From Aphrophora alni (Eukaryota; Arthropoda; Insecta; Hemiptera; Aphrophoridae), in contig OY740772.1 in assembly GCA_963513935.1 (NCBI GenBank), positions 99,095,340 through 99,159,339 on the forward strand: 64,000 bases of DNA. The letters run 5' to 3'. The translations under genes were made by a program, and so were the position numbers. A model generated the notes under the pieces. That model saw only the letters and a list, made by a program, of their open reading frames with translations, made no database searches and was not told the origin of the DNA. Shown one piece after another: positions 34,170 through 45,370 of this stretch. Position 1 is the stretch's first letter; every line of letters begins with the position of its first letter.

Positions 34170-34784
34170 AAGTGAACCTTCGTCTGTCGTCGTTGTCGTC
34201 TATACTTCAAGAAGCGACCACACGAAATTTGGTGTAGGGGACTATACTGTGCTAATAGAGAACCCTAAAATTTAATTTAAAATGTCAAATAGCCGGCCAT
34301 TTTAAAACATTTTAAATTTATAACTCGTGTGATATTCAACACGCTAAAATAAAAAAAAAATAAAAAATTGTAGATTTCAATTCTGCATGTAATGGTACCA
34401 AACCGAACCCTCTACGATGGCGATCGCAAGGGCGAGTCATCGACACGAGCGTAGCGAGCGGATACTCCTTCATATAGTATAGCTTCGAGGCTCGGCGGTA
34501 GGGCCGAGATACTGACACTTCCGAAGCGAGTTGAGACTTTATATATACACAACTATCACGCTTAGGGCTTAGCCGACGTTAAGAAGGTAATGCTATTCAC
34601 AGTTAAGAGGCTCAGAAGGTCTGTATAACAACAGTTTTAAACAAACATGCTCTACCCCTTGATTCCACCAATTTGACATTTCCTACAAGGTCCAAGAAAC
34701 CAACTTTTCGACATTGCATTTAAAAGTTTTGATTGTATGATGGTGGTGGGTAAGTACCATGATGGACCCATCCTCTTGTTTTCT
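34170..34784 (-). mobile_element. Family B copy, reversed, near full core
   Basis: Minus-strand reading begins at GGATGGGTCCATCATGGTAC, then TCCACCAC, GGTTTCTTGGACCTTGTAGG, the CGCTCGCTACGCTCGTGTCG block with its GATGACTCGCCC neighbour, TTGGTACCATTACATGCAGA and AAAATGGCCGGC. It is one of the best-preserved copies. A 60-codon minus frame inside it is not a gene. Confidence 0.8.
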
Positions 34785-34931
34785 TACCTAAAAGATACTT
34801 TTTTGGAATATAATAACGGATATTTATGGTTTCAATATGGGCGAGTTGATCTTCAAGAACTGTGTACCGCCACGGGGTAAGGTTAGGCAAGTATAGGTGT
34901 AAAAAAATTACTACAATGTGTTTTTACTCTC

Positions 34932-35165
34932 AGTGTCTCATTTGATTGAGTACGGGGTTGGCAATCCCGAGGAGCCTAGCTACATCTACACCTTTTTCAC
35001 GCAACCTTGGGTTAGATTCCTCTCATCTTTACTATCAGGTTTCTGTTTTCCAACTCTGGCGCTATTTGAAGGCTAGGGGGTCTTTATTTTATGCTCTTTT
35101 TTTATCTTCCTTTTTTAATAAGACTATGATGACCGAAAATTTTTTTGTTTATTGAAAGACAATAA
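34932..35165 (+). mobile_element. Family A copy, nearly complete
   Basis: GATTGAGTACGGGGTTGGCA, ATCCCGAGGAGCCTAGCTAC, CTTGGGTTAGATTCC, TTACTATCAGGTTTC, GGCTAGGGGGTCTTTATTTT and ACTATGATGACCGAAAA. Box A-like TAGCTACATC and B-like GGTTAGATTCC are about 30 nt apart. Confidence 0.85.
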
Positions 35166-35829
35166 AATATACACTGTTATTAACGGGTTTCTTCCTTTTT
35201 CAATTCACCGCGACTGTTTAAATTTTACCTTTGAATTCCTCTCAAATCACCTTTACATGGATAATTAGTACTTCACTCATAGTAATTGCACTTAAACAAA
35301 CATTTACAGTTGCGAAGTTTGTCTCAACTGTTTTAGACCTCCTCCCAACAGCACTGTTTGAGGTAGTTTCTGTTATTTATTCATTGAATTTGTTGTTTCC
35401 TAACAAACTTAACTTAGTGTTCATCAAACTTTGGCTTTACAACAACAAACCCACTTTAATTTGTATTCCTTTTGAAATCTTAAAGGTTTTTCTCGCCAAG
35501 TTTCTCTTAGAAATAAACGAGAGATGCCTTTATTGAAAAAGTTTAAAGGAGTTGTATAGTGGGAATTGGAATTTAAGGAAGAATTTTTACAATAACGTAA
35601 AGATATTTTAGAAGAGATATTCTGTGCCCAAGGGAGATCAGAGGATAAGTGTGAAGTTCGAATCTGCTAACGTGCAGCAGCGAGTAGAAGAAAACATATC
35701 TTGCTAAATTGAAAAGGACGTAACCAGTGTAGAAAGTAAAAGAACAATACGTTTTACTGACATATATTATACAGGATGTCGTTAAAATTTGGTTTTTAGA
35801 ATGATGTCCGCCTCCCTTTCGTTAATATT
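35166..35829. other. Unassigned; 101-codon frame with hydrophobic segments
   Basis: A plus-strand frame at 35,231-35,536 contains two hydrophobic stretches but no start context or family resemblance. It is followed by an E/K-rich decayed stretch (35,560-35,720) comparable to 31,085-31,260. I cannot assign it and think it is probably not a gene. Confidence 0.3.
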
Positions 35830-36480
35830 CTACAGTTCAAACACAGACCGATCAAATTTGGTATGCGAGTATATTTAGCCATGTTTCGGAACTTTTTTTT
35901 TCCCATTTTTACGGTTACTCAAAATTATGGTAGCTGCCAAAAGGGAAAAACATTCTATTTTCTCAGCTCAAATAATTTTGATCAAATTTCTTTTCGGAAT
36001 GCTGTTTTGCCTGTCGTGCTGTGTTCTACTGGTCAAACGCGTGGACCAATTTTAATCCAATTTGGTATGTGGACATATTTTGGCCCCCTCGCCATTTTTT
36101 AATACCTCAAATTTTGGAGATAGCTGCCATAAGAAAACAACTTTAAAATTATGATTTTCTCAAAATAGGCTCTAATGAATTCAAATTTTGTCTATTGAAG
36201 TCTCTAAATACCCCAATACCTCCTCGCCCCCTCCGACAAAACGTGTTTCTAAACAAAAATCTCTCTAAACATAGGCCCTACATGTTCTTGATTTATTGCT
36301 AAGAAGGGTTACGAGAATTACAAAATGCGTAATTTCTCAAATTCGGTTATACAGATTTCGTTTAAATTTTAGTGAAATTTGAATATTAATGATCCAAACC
36401 TGAACATCATGGTTGAGAATAATTGACAAAATAAAAATCTACCTTGACCGAAAGATTAAAAGTTCGATTTTAATCAAATA
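35830..36480 (+). repeat. Dispersed repeat family C, longest copy or tandem pair
   Basis: Family blocks occur twice: GACCGATCAAATTTGGTATG (35,849) with a GCTGCCAAAAGGGAAAA segment, then AAACGCGTGGACCAATTTTA (36,036) with TTTGGTATGTGGACATATTT, AGCTGCCATAAGAAAACAAC and TTAATGATCCAAACCTG (36,392). The sequence may be a partial tandem duplication. Confidence 0.65.
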
Positions 36481-37640
36481 TATCGACGACGGGGGCAAGC
36501 GAAGCAGGTTTAAGCCCAATTCAATTTTGTTTTTCTCCAAAGCCAGTGTCCATGGTTCATTTTCACTTTTTAAGTGACAACTACTAAAATAACATTTTTT
36601 GATTCATCACATAACAGCCCCCCTTTTATATTCAAATGGTGAAACGCCTTTTACGAATATTTGTAGGTTCTGTCTTCTGTTTAAAATAAGATAACTGCAA
36701 CTTTCCCTTTCAATTCTTTCAAGTTCGGCCATTTCATCCTGTCTAAACCGCGCCACTATGTGTTCAGTGCTACTGCAACACTCTTACGAGAATCATTGTT
36801 TGTGTTTAAGAGCTGTTTTGTTTTTTTATTTTTCTGATTTATTAACTTATGGTTGTCAAACTGAAGTCTTATTTGAATGTAGTATAACAAAATCTGGCCT
36901 AACCTAACTCTGTTCGAGTTTTTGATAAAAAATAATGTAAATTAGATTTGTGGTAGCAAGTTCGAATTGGAGTATTATCTTAATTAGTTCTTGTTTTCTG
37001 TTCAAAAAATAAGGTTCCTTATAATACACAAGTATCCATTATAACTACGTATATATGTGAGAAAGTAAAAATATCTTTGTATAGTGCACTGACTTATGGA
37101 ACACGCTGTATTTTATTAATGGCTATGTTTTAAAATGCATCTGTCCAGAACGTAAATTATAATGCTTGTGTTCACATACCGTTTTAGAAAGCGATTTTGA
37201 ACCAACCACGCACAAAACTTTACGAGTGTAATAACAGTTGAAAGATCTGCACATTGTGAAGTTTTTAGTGCAATGAATAACTTGAAAACACACGTGCAAG
37301 CTTGTGTCTTCTATGAAGTGCAATAGACATATTGAAATGTTGCCAAACTCTGTGTTACCAGTCTAACAAAGAGTATTTTATTATAAGATTGCAAGTAAGA
37401 TTTATGGATGTTATTTATAAATTTTGTAATTTGCCACAGCTTGCGGTACTGAACTCCCTAATTATATTTCTAATTAGATGCAACTTGTTTTGACTATCCA
37501 TTTACAAACTAATATAAATACACTGTAATTACAACACTAATATCGTATTTTCATTGTATATTTTGAGTCCATTTAAAGTATCATGAGAACGATTTTCTCT
37601 ATGGGTTTTGTATACATGATAGTTCAGAAAGCATCCCTCA
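36481..37640. other. AT-rich stretch, no gene seen
   Basis: Nothing recognisable over about 1.1 kb. Confidence 0.4.
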
Positions 37641-37890
37641 GTGTCACTCGTAATGAGTAGGGGGTACCAATTCTAGTTGGATCTACTACACCTTTTTCCA
37701 TATAGCTTTGGATTAGACAACTCTCTTTCATCTTTCCTATCAGGCCTCTCTTAACCAACTCTTATTCTTTTTCGACCCTGACGCTATTAGAGTATTCGAG
37801 GGCTAGGAGTTTTTATTTTAAATTCTTTTCTTCCTTTTTTTAAGGTGATGATGGCCAAGAGATTTTTCTTCTTTAAACAGCAACAAAAAG
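37641..37890 (+). mobile_element. Family A, tandem copy 1 of 3
   Basis: Nearly full length: TAATGAGTAGGGGGTACCAA, TAGTTGGATCTACTACACC, AGCTTTGGATTAGAC, TCTTTCCTATCAGGCCTCTC, GACCCTGACGCTATTAGAGT, GTGATGATGGCC and TCTTTAAACAGCAAC. Confidence 0.85.
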
Positions 37891-37893
37891 TAT

Positions 37894-38090
37894 AATGAGT
37901 ACAGGCGTGACACTCTAGCTGGATCTTGTAGTCTAGGGTTAGATCCCTCTCTTTTATCTCTTGATCAACTCTTGTTCTCTTCTGATCCTCTTCTGTTAGG
38001 GTTTGGAGATTCTTTATTCTATGTTCTTTCCCCCCCTTTTTTAATGCGATAATGACCGAGAGTTTTTTCACGTAAAAAGATCACGTAAAA
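37894..38090 (+). mobile_element. Family A, tandem copy 2 of 3
   Basis: AATGAGTACAGGCGTGACAC, TCTAGCTGGATC, TGTAGTCTAGGGTTAGATCC, ATCAACTCTTGTTCTCTTCT and GCGATAATGACCGAGAG. It starts only four bases after copy 1 ends, in the same orientation. Confidence 0.85.
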
Positions 38091-38095
38091 GATAT

Positions 38096-38280
38096 ATTGA
38101 GTACGTGCGTGACTGCCTAGCTCCATGTAGACTAGGGTTAGATCCCTCTCTGTCCTATCTGATCTGTCTTGACCAACTCTTGTTCCCTTCTAATCCTGTA
38201 GCCATTAGAGGATTCGACGGCTAGGATTGTTTATTTAAGCTATGATAACGAAGAATTTTTCATCTTTAGAGAACAAGGGG
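38096..38280 (+). mobile_element. Family A, tandem copy 3 of 3
   Basis: ATTGAGTACGTGCGTGACTG, CCATGTAGACTAGGGTTAGA, CTTGACCAACTCTTGTTCCC, GCCATTAGAGGATTCGA and CTTTAGAGAACAAGGGG. Shares the 'GTGCGTGAC' and 'TAGACTAGGG' variants with copy 2, which suggests tandem amplification rather than three independent insertions. Confidence 0.85.
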
Positions 38281-38459
38281 AAAATGTATCTAGACGGAAC
38301 GGTAAAAGAGTATTTTAGCTTTCATTTTAAATTTGGGTTGGTTTTATTTATTTATATATAGATCAAGTTATGTTATATAAAACTTCGCTTATGTTATAAT
38401 TCGTCCAAAAATTAAAATTTTATTTGATTGAAATAAAAAAATTTAATAACTGCTGTCAA

Positions 38460-38590
38460 AGTTATTTTTTTCGCAAGTATTCCTGAACCGAATTTTTCTT
38501 TTACTTGCGGATTTACACTCTGGTTTGGGTCGTTAATATTTTACATTTCACCAAAATGAAATGGTTAATAGCTCATTTTAAGTAAATTAA
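38460..38590 (+). repeat. Family E, diverged fragment
   Basis: AGTATTCCTGAACC, TTTACACTCTGGTTTGGGTC and TTTTACATTTCACC follow the E order but are diverged. Confidence 0.4.
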
Positions 38591-39154
38591 AAATCGGCAA
38601 TTTTTTGTCAAAACGAGTACCAATACGTTTCGATTGTAGTTTTAGAGGTTATATTTTTAGTAATGATCAAAATCGGTTACCTACTTTGGATTGTAAACAC
38701 AGAACATCATTCAAAAAAATCAAATTTTGGAGGACCATCACTTAATTTTGTGCGTGGAAATTAGAATTTAAAAAAATATATATGTTCAATTTTATTGAAA
38801 CCTCCAATTTTGAATCGAATATTTCATTGGGTTTTCTTTACGTAATTTGATAAAGTGCCAGTTAATGGTTTTCGTGAATTATTTTGCAATCTAGTATTTT
38901 AACAGTTAGTTTCATGCACTCAAAGAGTTTAGAAATACAGAAGGTAACAATTTATTTGGGCGTGTCAGGTTTCACACATCAACGCAATCTAGCATTGTCT
39001 GTCTGACGCCCAGTCAGTATGCAATGCAATGTGCATCCTTTACAACCTGTGGTACTGTCGTAGTGTAAGTGATTGTAAATGAATGTGTTGAATATTTCAA
39101 TCTCTGAGTATATTAGTTATACCACTCGTTGCAATGGTCAACAGACGAAATTTT
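38591..39154. other. AT-rich stretch, no gene seen
   Basis: Nothing recognisable; a somewhat GC-richer block at 38,955-39,060 has no open frame or family match. Confidence 0.4.
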
Positions 39155-39449
39155 TCATAGTAGACGGTACTTGCAGAATTAAAATCTGTAAATTTGTACT
39201 TAATTTAGTGTAAAATAAGTTGAATAACACCTTAGATATGAACAAAAACTCTTCAAAATGGACGCTATTTTGAGATTTTCAATTTTTCTTCTGATTTTCA
39301 ATAGGGTTTGGAAATGAGCAACCTATAGTCAATCTATACTAAATTCCATGTTTTTGTTTCCAGTTTTGTGGGCGTTATCGTACCTACGTATAGACGACAA
39401 CGACGACGGAAAAACGGTCTCTCGAAATTTACTTTTTCGGTTTCCTGAC
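39155..39449 (+). mobile_element. Family B 3' half
   Basis: CGGTACTTGCAGAATTAAAA, AGTTGAATAACACCTTAG, CTTCAAAATGGACGCTATTT, GGGCGTTATCGTACCTACGT, AGACGACAACGACGACGG and TTTACTTTTTCGGTTTCCTG. Confidence 0.75.
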
Positions 39450-39604
39450 ATTTATTTAAAATTTCTCAACTTTGAGCCTCTGTAAGACCATTGTTTATCA
39501 GTATCTAACGAGTGCCTTACTCTCTATATTTTTTTCTGAACAGAATATTCTATTTTAGACCTCATATAATAACGGGTACAGTTTTATAGTCCTGCCACTT
39601 TGTC

Positions 39605-39800
39605 TGTGTACACAGGGTGATCATATTAAAATGCCACCATCAGATTCTCTAAAACTTTGAGAAATTCAAAAAACTTTAAGTGGGGGACTTTCTTTGCTTT
39701 TTTAAGGGATTTAAAAATATTTTATTCAAATTTTGAATAGGCACTGCCATTTTCCAATATGGCGCCCAACTTTATTTTTAAAATAACAAGACCTGTGTAG
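39605..39800 (+). repeat. Family F copy with terminal-like CAGGGTGATCAT
   Basis: ACACAGGGTGATCATATTAA opens the stretch and the ATTTTCCAATATGGCGCCC phrase lies at 39,750. A reversed TGATCACCCTGTATAC end occurs at 63,651. The family is not defined beyond this. Confidence 0.4.
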
Positions 39801-40169
39801 AAATGTTATTAAATCTTTTTTCCTGTTTGAAAATTTGAGCTGCATAAAGCTTGAATCAGTAGTTTGAATTAGGCAAATTACTTTTAAAAGTAATAATCAT
39901 GTGAAATAATTTATTAAAATACACTTCTACATACATAGTTGTTGTTATTTTAAAAATAGTAACAAATAACCTGTCTGCTTTGTATATTCTGTAGAAAATC
40001 AATTTTTACCCAAAATTGAATAATTATAAGGACCCACTAAAAATCCAATAAATAATACATTTCCAATCTTTCATAAAAACGCCCTACTGGAATAAAAAGT
40101 CTTATCTAAAAACAAATCTTGGTTTTACTATTTAAAAAAGTAAATAAATATAACCTTACTTTATTGAAT

Positions 40170-40368
40170 GCACGAGTACAGACTTATCAATCCCGAGGGA
40201 ATCTTGCTGTATTCCATGTAGCTTTCCTGTCAGGTTTCTCTTGAACAACTTTTGTTCTTTTCAGACCCTGACGCTATTAGAGTATTCAAGGACTGGGATC
40301 TTTATTTTATTCTCTTTTATAAGGCGAAAATGACAGAGAATGTTTTAGCCTTTAAACAACAGTAAAAA
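40170..40368 (+). mobile_element. Family A SINE-like copy
   Basis: CACGAGTACAGACTTATCAA, TCCCGAGGGAATCTTGCTG, TTCCTGTCAGGTTTCTCTTG, CCCTGACGCTATTAGAGTAT and GCCTTTAAACAACAG. The B-box-like block is lost in an internal deletion. Confidence 0.8.
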
Positions 40369-41121
40369 CTTTATAAATTTGGCCGCCATGTTTGATAATG
40401 GCGATGACTTTTATAAATTTGTATTAGTGTATTTTTAATCCAATAAAAAAGTAAGCTGGTTAACCATTTAAGTGTGCGTATCTCTTATAGTTTTGAGACC
40501 CTAATAATCCAGAAGGAAAATAGGATTTTTTTTAGTCACTATTTCAATTATTAAAAAAAAAATTCAAGACCTGTTGTGATCTCCGCGTCTCAAACGTTTT
40601 ATCCAGTCGTACAACATTTAATATAAAGTTTACGATTCTTTCTCAGTAGTAAAAAGACCGATCATGAGCTTGTAAACTTGCGCCGAATGATTCTAACAAT
40701 AGTACCACCCAGTTCTGGAGAGCTGAAGATCTATTATTAGCGGTACATTCCAAATGAGGCCAAACACAAGAACTCATTGGTTCCGGGAATACTTGGCCAA
40801 ATCTGTAGAATAAACATTCTAAAAGTTATTCTCCCGCGACTCGTGTACGTCAGCAGTCTGTTATTGTTGTAAGGAATACAATTTTCTACTTTCTTGAAAT
40901 AATTTTTTACGAGTTGTTAACAGCTATACAAAGGGTTTTTATTAATTGATTCTGAGAAGATATGTTACTGGGTTTAAGTGATTTCGTAAGAACTAATGAT
41001 TGATTAATCAGTAGATGTCGTTCCCTAGATCTTTTAATACATTTTTCTAGTAAAGCCAATGCCGCTGCTATCCAGCGCGCAACATGACACAACAATTTTC
41101 ATAGACCAAGAAATAACAATA
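40369..41121. other. No gene seen
   Basis: The family F-like phrase GGCCGCCATGTTTGATAATG occurs at about 40,381. Otherwise nothing. Confidence 0.4.
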
Positions 41122-42035
41122 TATAATAACACAGCTACTGTACACACGAACAAAACTAAGGAAATAATGTATGACTGACCTTGCTCTTTGTACTGGAATT
41201 GCACTTTATTATTCATTGTGATTTCACAGTTTTATAAATGATAAAAAAGTACAGTATCCTCAAGGTAGGAATGTGTCTGGGGTGGAGAGGAAAAGAGGGG
41301 CCCCCCACACTTTGTTTGTTGCGTTTACTTTCAGCGGTACAACCCTAATAAAGAATATATAGACCTCAAATGCTTCTGTGTAAACGCGTATCCTATTTTC
41401 GTTTCTTTTATAGGTGTAAATAAGAATAAAACGTTTACAAAATTCTGTCACTAAGTTGTAACTTTAGGAATTAAAATGTAGGTAAGCAGTAATTCGTGTA
41501 CCTAGATTTCTTGGAATGGGTAGTACCGTCAAGTCAGACTAGGGAAGCAAGTAGAAGGGAGGACACGCCCCTTACCAGACACAATCCTAGTCTGAGGCTA
41601 CTGTATTAGTAAGTAGTACCACACCCATTATACTGAACAAAACACCAATAAACCAGTGTAATATTAAAATTATTTAGGAATGATTTCCTCTTTGCAGTTG
41701 ATTGTGAGTTACCATTGATTGGTAAAATTGACCAAAAAGTATACCACAGCTACTGTACTCTTGAAGGCACCAATAAATGAGAGCAAAAATTAAAGTTAAA
41801 TTATTTAAGAATGATACTTGGTCTTTGTACTGTGATTGTGTTTTACCATCCAAAGTAAATTCACAGCGTTAAAAACGACCCAAAACATCAGTAAATAATA
41901 CCACAGTTACTCTACACTTGAATAAAATACTAATAAAGTAGTAAAAATTGAAATTCTTTGTGCATAACTTGCTCGTTGCAATGTGATTGTTATTTACCAT
42001 TCATTGTGATTTCACGGTGGTTATCAATGTACCTT
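41122..42035. repeat. Diverged tandem array, ~145-165-bp units
   Basis: Units begin near 41,128, 41,598, 41,741 and 41,909. Each has ACCACAG(C/T)TACT, then AACAAAAC(A)CCAATAAA-like sequence, (T/C)TTTGTACTG(T/G)GATTG and a TTACCAT(T)CATTGTGATTTCAC block. On the minus strand unit 1 gives an ATG frame of 60 codons (41,034-41,216) with one strong hydrophobic helix, and the sequence CAAG/GTCAGT inside it looks like a splice donor. The other units keep a similar ATG-GTAAA start but lose the frame. Tandem repeat is the safer call. Confidence 0.6.
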
Positions 42036-43625
42036 TGTGTGGAAAATTGATTTCTGTCTGAAATCTGGTCACCATCCCACAATGGTAGGGGTAATGGTTA
42101 GTTTTTCAGTAATATCGATGGGTGGAGCATAATATTGACTGTCATTGTGATCCTAATGAGTGGTAAATCACAATGCAAGGGTCAAATCACTTTCGAAGCA
42201 TTATTTTATTGTTTCTTCTTGTGAGTGGTTCTTTGTTGAAGTAGCTGTGATATTAATGCACTGTTACTTCTTGAACTGTAAATATTATTGTGCGTCATCG
42301 CGTGTTAGACAGGAGGCAGTAGACATATGGGGTTTACAAGAAAGATTTATTGAATATAAAAACATCTAAGGAGCGAAGTTTACTGTATCGTATCACTTGT
42401 GTGCCCACTACGTGCTCCACGAGGTATCCAGGATATGTATTCTAAGAACCATTGGTTGAGGACATTGTGTGTTCTCTTCAACGGCTTCATCTACGAGCTG
42501 TTGGGGTTTCATCTAGAAATACAAAAGCAGTCGTTACAGCAAAGGAAGCAACACGTCAGTTACCAGTCAGACAGCGTGTTATGGAGACTGACTTTTTTAT
42601 CTGTAATAAAACAAGTACTTTTCTAGATAAGCCGCCACAAGTGAAGTCCATTAGAGAGGAGCCAGTAGACAGCCTGACCTTGAATAAACCAATAGAGACT
42701 GTGTGGGTTTCCCAATTCGTTTCAACGCTGTGACAGTGCTATGGACTGCGATTCTTCTGCAGTTACATTTTAAGGTGCTCGGAAAAATCATAAATATTGC
42801 ATTTAGTTTTGCATCACAGTTGGAATGAGGGTTGTAAAAAAAATTACATCCGTAGCTGCTTTCCTTTCTTGTAAACAAACCGTCAGAAAACTTCTATCGA
42901 CGAAATAAATATATGTAATAAAAATCTTTCCTTTAAATTACAAAAAAAATCAAATAATTATAATTACCCTATTAATAGACTAAAGCTATAAAAAAAATGT
43001 TTAAAAAATAAATTTGTCGTACCGTTAATATAACAGTTAGGCCATAGATGTTTAAATTATTAAAACAAATAACTATTGGTTTAACTCATAAAAAACTACA
43101 CGTAAACATGAAAACTATTAGCATTGCAAGACGTGGTAGCCTCGTTCAGGGAGCTGCTCGAATTGACAACCGCTCGCTACTTTTGCTCTCCTATTGGCTT
43201 TACCCAAAGAACTTGATTCATGGTACATAGTATAGCGAGAGAAAAAATAAATAGACAACTGTACTTTATAATAAACTGAGGGAAAATAAAAGAAACCGTC
43301 CGTTCGTGGAGAACATCAATTATTCATGCAAGGAGTTGAGTGGGGATTCCCATTGGCTATTCCAAGATTATTCGTGGATTTTTGATGTAATTCGAGATTC
43401 CTCCGCAATGCCGATTATTTCGAGCGGCTCTTACAACAACATTATCATTGTTTCAGTTTTATGTCTTTTATCACACCAGATTCTATTCAGGCGACTTTGG
43501 ATAATGATACTGGGATCCTTGACTAAGATGAGTATTGATTGTCCTTCTTGCGTCACTTGAATGTTTTTGACAGGTTTAAAAATAACATTTGTTTGTTCCT
43601 ACTCTTTGTAACAGGTTGTTTTGTT
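42036..43625. other. No gene recognised
   Basis: A block of more balanced composition at 42,390-42,730 holds overlapping plus-strand frames of 75 and 93 codons without recognisable motifs. AGATTTATTGAATATAAAAA with following GGAGCGAAGT (42,343) resembles AAGATTTATTGAATGCAATA with GAGCGAGGT (44,058), so an undefined repeat end may lie here. Confidence 0.35.
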
Positions 43626-43791
43626 GTCTATTGATTTTATTGAAGTTTACCATTATTAACTAGTTTTGTCTCTACCATTTTTATAAATTTGTACTTTGAT
43701 TTTACTTTGATTTGTACGTCTATTGATTTTATTGAAGTTTACCATTATTAACTAGTTTTGTCTCTACCATTTTTATAAATTTGTACTTTTG
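43626..43791. repeat. Direct repeat, 92-bp period (2 copies)
   Basis: GTCTATTGATTTTATTGAAG starts at 43,626 and again at 43,718. The copies stay identical through AAATTTGTACTTT (about 74 bp) and are separated by an 18-bp segment. Confidence 0.9.
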
Positions 43792-43801
43792 TACAATACC
43801 G

Positions 43802-43958
43802 AAGCATCCTCTTTTCGTGTAGTCTTGGGTTAGATCCCTCACTTTATCTTTCCTTTCGGGTTCTCTGACGCTATTAGATTAATTGAGGGTTATATTTTAT
43901 GTACTTTTCTTATTAGGTGATAATGTCCGAGAAGTTTTTTGCCTTTAAACAATAAGGA
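43802..43958 (+). mobile_element. Family A copy, 5' truncated
   Basis: CGTGTAGTCTTGGGTTAGAT, ATCTTTCCTTTCGGGTTCTC, TGACGCTATTAGATTAATTG, GTGATAATGTCCGAGAAG and TTGCCTTTAAACAATAAGG. Confidence 0.8.
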
Positions 43959-44173
43959 AAAAAATAGTTTACAGTTTTATTTATGCTTTGATGTGTTTAA
44001 GTGAAAATGACTGCAATGGTTTTTGCCTTAAAACAATATCCACGGTTGGTTGAGTAAGATTTATTGAATGCAATATATCATCTAACGAGCGAGGTCACTC
44101 TTTATAGAACCAGTATGTCCTAGAAAAGGGATAAAAGATATTTTTGGAGTTTGTGTTTTGTATGTAAACGGTT

Positions 44174-44195
44174 GTGTGAGTGTGTGTGTGTGTGT
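44174..44195 (+). repeat. (GT)n microsatellite
   Basis: TGTGTGAG followed by eight GT units. Confidence 0.9.
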
Positions 44196-44237
44196 ACTAT
44201 AATTGGATTGTACAAGTCAAATGTTATAAAAGTACCA

Positions 44238-44762
44238 CAGGTTCATCGTGGTACTTACCCAGCTGCCGCATCATAGGATGTAAAACCAACAGACCCTCTA
44301 AATGTATTGCCCACAAGTTGGTTGCTTGGGCCTTGTAAGATATGTTAAATTGTATTTGGTAGATCAATAGGTAGAGTACATTTTTTAAACCCAACTGGTT
44401 TATTGACGTCGGCTAGACGCTAACAATACTCGCTTCGCTTGTGTCAGTATCTCGCCCTTGGGGATCCTCGAAGTTGTACAAAAGAGTTTCTACTCGCTAC
44501 GCTCATATCGGTGATTCGGGTCTGCCGGATCTCGTAGTTATACGAATATTACATTTTCATGAAAGGTCAACGTTCAAAATCAGATTTTTTACAATAACTT
44601 CTCTATCTGTCATTGTAAAGAGCTGGGGTTGGTACCACTACATTGAAACCTGCAAACTATTATCTTATGTAGTTTGTTACAAGTTAAATAACAGTAAAAA
44701 ACAGAGGTCGACATTTCCATGATCACCAAAATCACCCTATAGGCTACTTCGTAAGTAAAAAT
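44238..44762 (+). mobile_element. Family B copy with internal deletion
   Basis: GTTCATCGTGGTACTTACCC, CCCACAAGTTGGTTGCTTGG, TATTTGGTAGATCAATAGG, ACTCGCTTCGCTTGTGTCAG, TGCCGGATCTCGTAGTTATA, GGTTGGTACCACTACATTG and AATCACCCTATAGGCTACTT. The 'GGCCGCCATTTTGAC' to 'GACGACGG' body segment is deleted. It shows two copies of the CGCTNCGCT..GTGTC block, as in full-length B. Confidence 0.85.
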
Positions 44763-45370
44763 GAAAATAGAAATGAAAACTTTTGATTATACTCATGTTA
44801 TTATATGAATGATACCTTCCCATACCCAGGATGGAACTATCCATAGAGGATCTCATTAATTCCCCCCCTCCAAATCCACTACAAACAATGTATTCTTCGG
44901 AATACATTATCATCAACAGTAGAGTAATTAGTGTATCATACCGACCTCGGGAGAAACCTCTTGAGCTGAAAACCCGGTTTCTTTTAATTGGGGAACGGAT
45001 CAGCTTTGTTTAAAGAAACGTTGCTTAGTCATTAAAGGGAGCTCGTGTTCGTGCAGAGGTCAAGTACGCGATAATTACTCGGTCTTCCCTATTCCTTACC
45101 CCCTTGAATAATTTACCCACCCTCGTAAAAAGGGTGTTTTTTCAACTTGCTTGTCTCTTGAGTTCTGTTAAGATTTAGTTTTAAAAATAATTGATGTATT
45201 CTTAACTCGAGTAGAGTTGTGAATAATTAAATCACCAAATGAACGAAACATTTATTTACACAACAGACACTTTATTTTTAGCCAATTTTAAGCAATTCAA
45301 AGCAAATTTGTAACCGAATATGATTTATTTAGTTTTGAAACACATACTGCAATTGCTACTGAACCTCTTC
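44763..45370. other. No gene seen
   Basis: Contains CACCCTCGTAAAAAGGGTG followed by TTTTTT (45,119-45,143), which is shaped like a bacterial terminator but has no such meaning here. Confidence 0.4.

Noticed and set aside
35231..35536. 101-codon plus-strand frame with hydrophobic segments as a membrane protein
   Set aside because: AT-rich DNA readily gives hydrophobic frames; no conserved motif, start context or homologous copy was seen.
37787..38071. 94-codon minus-strand frame
   Set aside because: It spans two tandem family A copies in antisense; composition is repeat-derived.
44174..44195. (GT)n tract as a regulatory Z-DNA element
   Set aside because: An ordinary short microsatellite with no nearby gene to regulate.
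45119..45143. Hairpin followed by a T-run, like a rho-independent terminator
   Set aside because: Bacterial terminators have no meaning in this animal-type sequence, and no gene precedes it.
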